The position numbers and the translations under genes are program-made. Under the pieces are notes generated by a model, which did no database searches, was not told where the DNA came from, and saw only the letters and a program-made list of their open reading frames with translations. This document shows, in pieces, positions 7,478 through 12,456 of a DNA stretch of 12,456 bases. How positions within the stretch are numbered: the first letter of the stretch is position 1; each line of letters begins with the position of its first letter. Source of the stretch: Aurantibacter sp042094015 (GTDB lineage Bacteria; Bacteroidota; Bacteroidia; Flavobacteriales; Flavobacteriaceae); NCBI RefSeq assembly GCF_042094015.1, contig NZ_JBELDZ010000068.1, forward strand, positions 1 through 12,456. The letters run 5' to 3'.

Positions 7478-8908
7478 ATGACCAATTTAACTGTCGCACA
7501 ATTATTAAAAAGTCAGCCTTTAGAAGATGTAGAAATTAAAGGTTGGGTTAGAACCTTTAGAGCAAAGCGCTTTGTTGCACTTAACGATGGTTCTACACTA
7601 AATAATATACAATGTGTTGTAGATTTTGAAAATACAGATGAAGACACTTTAAAACGAATTACTACTGGAGCAGCAGTAAGCATTAAAGGTGAATTAATAG
7701 AAAGCCAAGGAAAAGGGCAAAGTGTAGAAATTGTAGTTTCTAAGCTTAAAATTTTAGGGGATTCTGATCCAGAAACTTATCCTATTCAACCCAAAAAACA
7801 CTCGTTCGAGTTTTTAAGAGAAAACGCACATTTACGCACAAGAACAAACACTTTTAGTGCTGTAATGCGTTTACGATCGTCTTTATCTTTTGCAATCCAT
7901 AAGTATTTTAATGAAAATGGATTTAATTATATGCACACGCCAATTATTACAGCAAGTGATGCTGAAGGTGCTGGAGAAACATTTAGAGTAAGCACTTTAG
8001 ATCAAAAGAATCCGCCTTTAAACGATGACGGATCTGTAAATCATAACGAAGACTTTTTTGGTAAAGAAACTAATCTTACCGTTTCAGGACAATTAGAAGC
8101 AGAAACCTTTGCAATGTCTTTAGGTAAGGTATACACATTTGGCCCTACTTTTAGAGCAGAGAACTCTAACACATCTCGTCATTTATCTGAATTTTGGATG
8201 ATTGAACCAGAAGTTGCTTTTATGGATTTGGCTGGAAATATGGACTTAGCTGAGGACTTTATGAAATCCGTTATTGCTTATGTTTTAGAACATAATAAAG
8301 AAGATATTGCCTTTTTAGATAAACGTTTATTAGACGAAGAAAAAACAAAGCCTCAGGCAGAACGTAGCGAATTAAGCTTAACTGAAAAACTAACATTTGT
8401 TACAGAAAACAACTTTAAACGTGTAAGTTATACTGAGGCTATAGATATTCTTAGAAATTCTAAACCAAACAAAAAGAAGAAATTCAATTATATAATAGAA
8501 GAATGGGGCGCAGATTTACAATCTGAACACGAACGTTTTTTAGTTGAAAAACACTTTAAATGTCCTGTAATTTTATTTGATTATCCAGCAGATATTAAAG
8601 CATTTTATATGCGTTTAAACGAAGACGAAAAAACCGTAAGAGCAATGGATATTTTATTCCCTGGAATAGGTGAAATTGTTGGTGGATCTCAACGAGAAGA
8701 ACGTTTAGATGTTTTAAAAGAAAAAATGGCTGCTCTAAATATTCCTGAAGAAGAATTATGGTGGTATTTAGATTTACGTAAATACGGAACAGCAGTACAT
8801 TCTGGGTTTGGCTTAGGTTTTGAGCGTTTAGTAATGTTTGTAACTGGAATGACAAATATTAGAGATGTAATACCTTACCCAAGAACACCACAAAACGCAG
8901 AGTTTTAG
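7478..8908 (+). CDS. asnS: asparaginyl-tRNA synthetase
   Basis: This 476-residue class IIb synthetase charges tRNA-Asn with asparagine in the cytoplasm. The N-terminal OB-fold anticodon-binding domain covers about residues 17-95 (EDVEIKGWVRTFRAK, then FVALNDGSTLNNIQCVV). Motif 1 lies around 135-160 (FAIHKYFNENGFNYMHTPIITAS). Motif 2 is at 222-244 (GPTFRAENSNTSRHLSEFWMIEPE) and motif 3 at 443-451 (GFGLGFERL), with a PYPRTP ending typical of AsnRS. The segment LTVSGQLEAE (200-209) is the usual AsnRS substrate-site stretch; the PYPRTP ending and overall shape favour AsnRS over AspRS. An insertion with a polar loop (residues 174-196) precedes it. It probably shares the transporter's transcript, and a strong terminator follows 23 bases after its stop. 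Confidence 0.97.
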   Translation: MTNLTVAQLLKSQPLEDVEIKGWVRTFRAKRFVALNDGSTLNNIQCVVDFENTDEDTLKRITTGAAVSIKGELIESQGKGQSVEIVVSKLKILGDSDPETYPIQPKKHSFEFLRENAHLRTRTNTFSAVMRLRSSLSFAIHKYFNENGFNYMHTPIITASDAEGAGETFRVSTLDQKNPPLNDDGSVNHNEDFFGKETNLTVSGQLEAETFAMSLGKVYTFGPTFRAENSNTSRHLSEFWMIEPEVAFMDLAGNMDLAEDFMKSVIAYVLEHNKEDIAFLDKRLLDEEKTKPQAERSELSLTEKLTFVTENNFKRVSYTEAIDILRNSKPNKKKKFNYIIEEWGADLQSEHERFLVEKHFKCPVILFDYPADIKAFYMRLNEDEKTVRAMDILFPGIGEIVGGSQREERLDVLKEKMAALNIPEEELWWYLDLRKYGTAVHSGFGLGFERLVMFVTGMTNIRDVIPYPRTPQNAEF

Positions 8909-8931
8909 AATAAACAACAGTTTTCATACAC

Positions 8932-8970
8932 AAAAGCCCAATCATAATTAAATTATGATTGGGCTTTTTT
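8932..8970 (+). terminator. strong intrinsic terminator after asnS
   Basis: The arms aaaagcccaatcataatt (8932-8949) and aattatgattgggctttt (8951-8968) are perfectly complementary around a single central base, so the effective loop is about three bases. A run of six T ends at 8970. It closes the transporter-asnS transcript. Confidence 0.93.
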
Positions 8971-9074
8971 ATGCATTTTAAAATACTTCTAAAACTAAAA
9001 TTCATCTTAAAACATAGTATTAAAATAAAATATCTGAATAGTTTTTTTTACTTTAGTATTTTATCAGAAAACCT

Positions 9075-10532
9075 ATGCTTAAACAGTTTCTAAACTTCAA
9101 ATTATCACAAAAATTGTCTCCGCAACAAATTCAGTTAATGAAACTGATTCAGTTGCCTACACAAGCTTTTGAGCAACGTTTAAAACAAGAACTAGAAGAA
9201 AATCCAGCTTTAGATAGCGGAAAAGAAGACAACGCAGATGAGTTTGATGATTTTGATAATTCTCAAGATGAATTTGATGATAGCGAAAGCATTGGAAACG
9301 ACGAAATAAATGTGGACGATTATTTAAGTGACGATGAAATTCCAGATTATAGAACCAGTGCTAACAATTATAGCGCGGACGATGAAGAAAAAACAATGCC
9401 TTACGCTGCAGGAACTTCGTTCACACAATCATTAATTAATCAGTTAAACACCTATAGATTAGACGATACAGAATATAAAATTGCTGAATTCCTTGTTGGT
9501 AGCGTAGATGAAAGTGGCTATATAAGAAGAGAATTAATAGATATAGTAGATGATTTAGCATTTACCCAAAGTATTTATACCGAAGAAGAAAAAGTAGAAA
9601 AAATACTAAAAACGGTTCATCAATTAGATCCTGCTGGAGTTGGCGCGCGTTCTTTACAAGAATGTTTAAGTATTCAATTACACAGAAAACCAAAAAATCC
9701 AGATATAGAATTAGCCATTAAGCTTATAGATGATGGTTTCGAGAAATTCACAAAGAAGCATTACAAAAAATTGATGCACAAATTCGATATTACTGAATTG
9801 CAACTGAAAGATGCTATTCATGAAATTGAACGCTTAAACCCTAAACCTGGTGGTTCGTACGCTGGAAATAACCGTAGAGCAGAACATGTTGTGCCAGATT
9901 TTGCAATTAAAATTGTAGAAGGTGAATTAGAATTAACGCTTAATGGGAGAAATGCTCCAGAATTGCACGTTTCTAGAGAGTACAGTAATATGATGAAAGG
10001 TTACAAAGAAGGTAACAAAAAATCTAAATCTCAAAAAGATGCTGTACAATTTATAAAACAGAAATTAGACGCTGCAAAATGGTTTATAGAAGCTATAAAA
10101 CAACGTCAACAAACATTATTTGTAACAATGAGTGCAATTATGCATTATCAGAAAAAATTCTTTTTAACTGGTGATGAGCGTAATCTAAAACCAATGATTC
10201 TTAAAGATATTGCAGACGAAATTGAAATGGATGTATCAACCGTTTCTCGTGTAGCAAATAGTAAGTATGTAGATACACCTTATGGCACAAAACTTATTAA
10301 AGAGTTTTTTAGTGAATCTATGACTAACGATAAAGGTGAAGAAGTTTCTACTCGTGAAATTAAAAAAATACTTGAAACAGTTATTGAGCAAGAAAACAAA
10401 AAGAAACCTCACACAGATGAAGGTTTGGCAAAAATTCTAAAAGAAAAAGGTTATCCTATAGCAAGAAGAACTGTTGCAAAATATAGAGAACAATTAGACT
10501 TACCAGTAGCAAGATTAAGAAAGAAAATTTAG
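9075..10532 (+). CDS. rpoN: RNA polymerase sigma-54 factor
   Basis: This 485-residue protein is sigma-54, which directs RNA polymerase to -24/-12 promoters and needs an enhancer-binding ATPase to open them. Region I, the activator-responsive part, is the Gln/Leu-rich start (LSQKLSPQQIQLMKLIQLPTQAFEQRLKQELEENPAL, residues 10-46). Region II is an acidic linker at about 49-106 with repeated DEFDD blocks. The core-binding domain runs from about 110 to 300, including the HQLDPAGVGARSLQECL stretch (182-198). The DNA-binding part has a helix-turn-helix at about 377-396 (DIADEIEMDVSTVSRVANSK). The invariant RpoN box ARRTVAKYRE is at 463-472. No activator gene is in the window. The stop codon overlaps the next gene, which suggests coupling. 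A TACTTTAG at 9049-9056 is a one-mismatch -7 box without a partner. Confidence 0.97.
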   Translation: MLKQFLNFKLSQKLSPQQIQLMKLIQLPTQAFEQRLKQELEENPALDSGKEDNADEFDDFDNSQDEFDDSESIGNDEINVDDYLSDDEIPDYRTSANNYSADDEEKTMPYAAGTSFTQSLINQLNTYRLDDTEYKIAEFLVGSVDESGYIRRELIDIVDDLAFTQSIYTEEEKVEKILKTVHQLDPAGVGARSLQECLSIQLHRKPKNPDIELAIKLIDDGFEKFTKKHYKKLMHKFDITELQLKDAIHEIERLNPKPGGSYAGNNRRAEHVVPDFAIKIVEGELELTLNGRNAPELHVSREYSNMMKGYKEGNKKSKSQKDAVQFIKQKLDAAKWFIEAIKQRQQTLFVTMSAIMHYQKKFFLTGDERNLKPMILKDIADEIEMDVSTVSRVANSKYVDTPYGTKLIKEFFSESMTNDKGEEVSTREIKKILETVIEQENKKKPHTDEGLAKILKEKGYPIARRTVAKYREQLDLPVARLRKKI

Positions 10533-11137
10533 TGCATTTTATTCTAAAAAGTATATCGTTTATATTTCACCCTATTTTTATGCCACTAATAGCAGTGGTG
10601 TTTTACTTTTCTAAATCTCCAAGATTTCTTCCCAAAGAACTTATTTATTCTAAATTAATATCTCTAGGTCTTTTAAGTGTTGTTTTACCAGTTTTAGTTT
10701 TCTATTTACTAAAGACATTAGGAAAGGCTAAAACAATTTATCTACAGAGCTCCAAAGAACGTATATTGCCTTTAGTTGTAAATAGTTTTATTCTAATTGT
10801 TATAATTTTTAGAGTTTTCCCAGCATCTCAACTTATAGAATTACACTTTTTTTTCATAGCAGTGTTAATGTCTACATTGAGTTGTTTAATTTTAGCTTTA
10901 TTAAGTTTTAAAGCAAGTATTCATTTAATTGCTGTTACTGGTGTGTTCAGTTTTTTTCTGCTTTTATCTATAAACTACAGTATTAATATAAATGGTACAA
11001 TAGCACTTATGTGTATTTTAATAGGCGCTATTTCCACCTCAAGATTATATTTAAAAGCACATACTGTTTTAGAATTGTTTGTTGGTCTTTTTTTAGGTGC
11101 CTTTCCTCAAATTATTATGGTTAATTATTGGTTTTAA
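10532..11137 (+). CDS. small multi-pass membrane protein, divergent PAP2-like
   Basis: A 201-residue hydrophobic protein with about six predicted membrane helices. It starts at a GTG whose first base is the last base of the rpoN stop (TAGTG), so translation is probably coupled to rpoN. No ATG near the N-terminus gives a better start. It resembles conserved Flavobacteriaceae proteins of unknown role. Some PAP2-phosphatase traits are visible: SKERILP (74-80) where KxxxxxxRP is expected, ASIH (128-131) in place of PSGH, and SRLYLKAHTVLE (170-181), which keeps the SRx5Hx3D pattern with Glu for Asp. Order and spacing fit the PAP2 superfamily, whose members dephosphorylate lipid or undecaprenyl phosphates, but motifs 1 and 2 are altered. 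Activity cannot be assumed. It converges with the minus-strand barrel gene, with 7 bases between the stop codons. Confidence 0.75.
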   Translation: MHFILKSISFIFHPIFMPLIAVVFYFSKSPRFLPKELIYSKLISLGLLSVVLPVLVFYLLKTLGKAKTIYLQSSKERILPLVVNSFILIVIIFRVFPASQLIELHFFFIAVLMSTLSCLILALLSFKASIHLIAVTGVFSFFLLLSINYSININGTIALMCILIGAISTSRLYLKAHTVLELFVGLFLGAFPQIIMVNYWF

Positions 11138-11151
11138 GGCTAGATTAAAAC
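11131..11151. other. inverted repeat spanning two convergent stop codons
   Basis: The arms gttttaa (11131-11137) and ttaaaac (11145-11151) are perfect 7-base inverted repeats. The 7-base spacer between them is exactly the gap between the two genes. Each arm carries one gene's stop codon. The stem has a single G-C pair and no long T-run follows on either strand, so a bidirectional terminator role is weakly supported. Confidence 0.35.
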
Positions 11152-11843
11152 ATATAGAAAATAAGTCCAACTTTTACAGCTGAAAGTTCTAAATCAGAAC
11201 CATTACTTAACTTCTGGTTATCAAACAATGAGTTTAATCCATAATACATATAAAAATTCCAAGTGTTATATCCAACGCTTAGTGTAGCTCCATATTGAAA
11301 TTTGTTAAACACATCTATGTTAGTAAATCTTAGCTTATCACTATCGCTTTGAAACTTGCTAGCATTTGCAAACAAATAACTAAACTTTACTCCTGTATAT
11401 ATTCTCCAAAACTTATAACTTGCAGGTGTTGCACTTCGCCATCTAAATTCTAAAGGAATATCTACAGTATGCGTGTAGAACTTATTTTTAATAAATGTTA
11501 GCTCGTTATTATCAATTACATTAAATGTATATGCGTTATCATTTTTATTAATTAATAAATTCTGATTATACGAATTTGTAGATAACCCAAAACCTAAACC
11601 TATGGCATATTTTCTATTTTTAGAAACTGGAAAATCTCTAATAAAACCAACTTGTAATCCTGTAGAGAATCCATTTTGAGACAAACCAGAAGGTTTTTCC
11701 AATAAAACATTATATGTTAAACCAACATAAAATTGATCTTCTCTAAACAAAGAATCTATAACTGTCTTTTTTGATAATTCAGATTGTGCACAAGTTATTC
11801 CGAACACAAGAAAAGCGCAACATAGTAGCAAGAGTTTTTTCAT
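11145..11843 (-). CDS. PorT-like outer-membrane beta-barrel protein
   Basis: The 232-residue product starts MKKLLLLCCAFLVFGITCAQ, a Sec signal peptide with predicted cleavage after Ala19. The Cys at 18 is not in a lipobox, so this is not a lipoprotein. The ATG at 11843 is preferred. The open frame continues 21 codons upstream, but those codons run into the terminator hairpin and would bury the signal peptide. The mature chain shows paired amphipathic strands (GLQVGFIRDFP, HTVDIPLEFRWRSATPASYKFWRIYTGVKFSYLF at 125-158) and an aromatic final strand (VKVGLIFYMF). These resemble the PorT/OMP-b-brl family of Bacteroidota. True PorT serves type IX secretion, but this paralogue type is broader and its role is unknown. 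It lies downstream of exbD and is separated from it by a terminator. No convincing promoter is visible; TAATCTTG lies a short way upstream with one mismatch. Confidence 0.7.
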   Translation of the reverse strand: MKKLLLLCCAFLVFGITCAQSELSKKTVIDSLFREDQFYVGLTYNVLLEKPSGLSQNGFSTGLQVGFIRDFPVSKNRKYAIGLGFGLSTNSYNQNLLINKNDNAYTFNVIDNNELTFIKNKFYTHTVDIPLEFRWRSATPASYKFWRIYTGVKFSYLFANASKFQSDSDKLRFTNIDVFNKFQYGATLSVGYNTWNFYMYYGLNSLFDNQKLSNGSDLELSAVKVGLIFYMF

Positions 11844-11875
11844 AAGAGCAAGATACAAGATTAACAACAATAAGT

Positions 11876-11916
11876 AAAAAAAGAAAAGACGTTTTGATCT
11901 AATCAAAACGTCTTTT
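11876..11916 (-). terminator. intrinsic terminator after exbD (minus strand)
   Basis: The perfect 15-base arms aaaagacgttttgat (11884-11898) and atcaaaacgtctttt (11902-11916) enclose a 3-base loop. Read on the minus strand the hairpin ends in TTTT, then C and seven further T. It lies 24 bases after the exbD stop and before the barrel gene. On the plus strand the T-run is limited to the arm itself, so termination is mainly expected on the minus strand. Confidence 0.9.
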
Positions 11917-11940
11917 AATAATATTAAAATTTAAAATAAA

Positions 11941-12411
11941 TTATTTCATATCACTACCTTTTTTTGTAGTATAGTTTATTTTAAGTGCATTTACTTTACG
12001 TAATTCCTGCTCTATATCAGACACAAGACCCATATTAGTTTCTCTATCTACTTTAAGTGCTGTAGTTAAAAAATCTACTTCTTCTTCTCGTTTAGTTGCT
12101 CTTTCTGAAGCTATAAATGAAGCGATATCTTTAGGCTCAGCAAACTTATCGTTTAACTGTATTTTAGCTTCTTCTCCAGCAGATTTATAAGCATCACTTG
12201 GTGCTCCTGCATAAATAAACATAACTAAACTTTTCTTATCAAGTTTTTCTATCTCTGTAGCAGAAGGTAAATTATTTTTAATTTTAAGCGTACTATCTCT
12301 CATTACAGTTGCTACCATAAAGAAGAATAAAAGCATAAAAACAATATCTGGTAAAGACGCTGTAGAAATTGCTGGTAACTCATTACCACCTTTCTTTTTA
12401 AATTTAGACAT
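11941..12411 (-). CDS. exbD: ExbD/TolR family biopolymer transport protein
   Basis: This 156-residue protein is the ExbD type that, with ExbB, turns proton flow into energy for TonB-dependent outer-membrane uptake. A short cytoplasmic N-terminus rich in Lys is followed by one membrane helix at about 19-37 (SLPDIVFMLLFFFMVATVM). Within it Asp22 is the conserved proton-coupling aspartate, equivalent to ExbD Asp25 in E. coli. The rest is a soluble periplasmic domain of about 115 residues; the stretch before the end (LVSDIEQELRKVNALKINYTT) fits the TolR/ExbD fold. The ATG at 12411 is 7 bases after the stop of the upstream gene, so the two are clearly in one operon. TonB-box proteins are not in the window. 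It could serve a gliding or other motor variant rather than classic TonB uptake. Confidence 0.93.
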   Translation of the reverse strand: MSKFKKKGGNELPAISTASLPDIVFMLLFFFMVATVMRDSTLKIKNNLPSATEIEKLDKKSLVMFIYAGAPSDAYKSAGEEAKIQLNDKFAEPKDIASFIASERATKREEEVDFLTTALKVDRETNMGLVSDIEQELRKVNALKINYTTKKGSDMK

Positions 12412-12418
12412 AGTTAAA

Positions 12419-12456
12419 TTATTTAGGTTCTGCTTTTGATATAATTCTAGGATAAG
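12419..12456 (-). CDS. C-terminal end of upstream gene, possibly a second ExbD
   Basis: On the minus strand a frame entering from the right edge encodes the visible residues YPRIISKAEPK and then stops at 12421-12419, seven bases before the exbD start. A tight gap is typical of an operon. Flavobacteriaceae commonly carry two adjacent exbD genes after exbB, and this short lysine-containing tail would fit the first of them. Eleven residues are too few to prove the family, so the reading frame is better supported than the function. Confidence 0.5.
   Translation of the reverse strand, partial: YPRIISKAEPK

Noticed and set aside
11844..11906. A 21-codon upstream extension of the PorT-like gene.
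   Set aside because: It overlaps the exbD terminator hairpin and would put residues before a normal signal peptide starting at MKKLLLL.

Overview
The window is an ordinary, densely packed chromosomal segment from an AT-rich member of the Bacteroidota, most likely a marine Flavobacteriaceae. The pointers are the gene order rpsI-rpsB-tsf-pyrH-frr, an EF-Ts of 319 residues, promoter-like TAnnTTTG(C) elements in place of E. coli-type -10 boxes, the lack of clear Shine-Dalgarno sequences, and outer-membrane barrel proteins of Bacteroidota type. The genus cannot be fixed from the sequence alone. No rRNA, tRNA, CRISPR array, insertion sequence or phage gene is visible, and no non-coding stretch exceeds 300 bases.

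Region 1 (1-3667) is the translation block. It holds the C-terminus of ribosomal protein S9, then S2 (rpsB), EF-Ts (tsf), UMP kinase (pyrH) and ribosome recycling factor (frr). It is not one plain operon. Hairpins with U-tracts lie after rpsB, tsf and frr, and pyrH has a good Bacteroidota -7 element just upstream. The rpsB-tsf hairpin is nested and ends 14 bases before the tsf start, so tsf is probably expressed by read-through.

Region 2 (3720-8970) holds an exported barrel protein resembling the C-terminal part of the DUF5686 family, an 803-residue RND/MMPL-type transporter and asparaginyl-tRNA synthetase (asnS). A strong promoter element precedes the transporter. Transporter and asnS are 26 bases apart and share a strong terminator after asnS.

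Region 3 (9075-11137) holds rpoN (sigma-54) and, overlapping its stop codon by one base, a small multi-pass membrane protein with divergent PAP2-phosphatase motifs.

Region 4 (11145-12456, minus strand) converges on region 3. Read in its own direction it has the last codons of an upstream gene, probably a second exbD, then exbD, a strong terminator, and a PorT-like outer-membrane barrel. This looks like the distal end of a TonB-energising ExbB-ExbD-ExbD cluster whose remainder lies beyond the right edge.

I found no convincing new system. The observations most worth a second look are the nested hairpin between rpsB and tsf, the asymmetric loss of the proton-relay aspartates in the RND transporter, and the PAP2-like protein translationally coupled to sigma-54.
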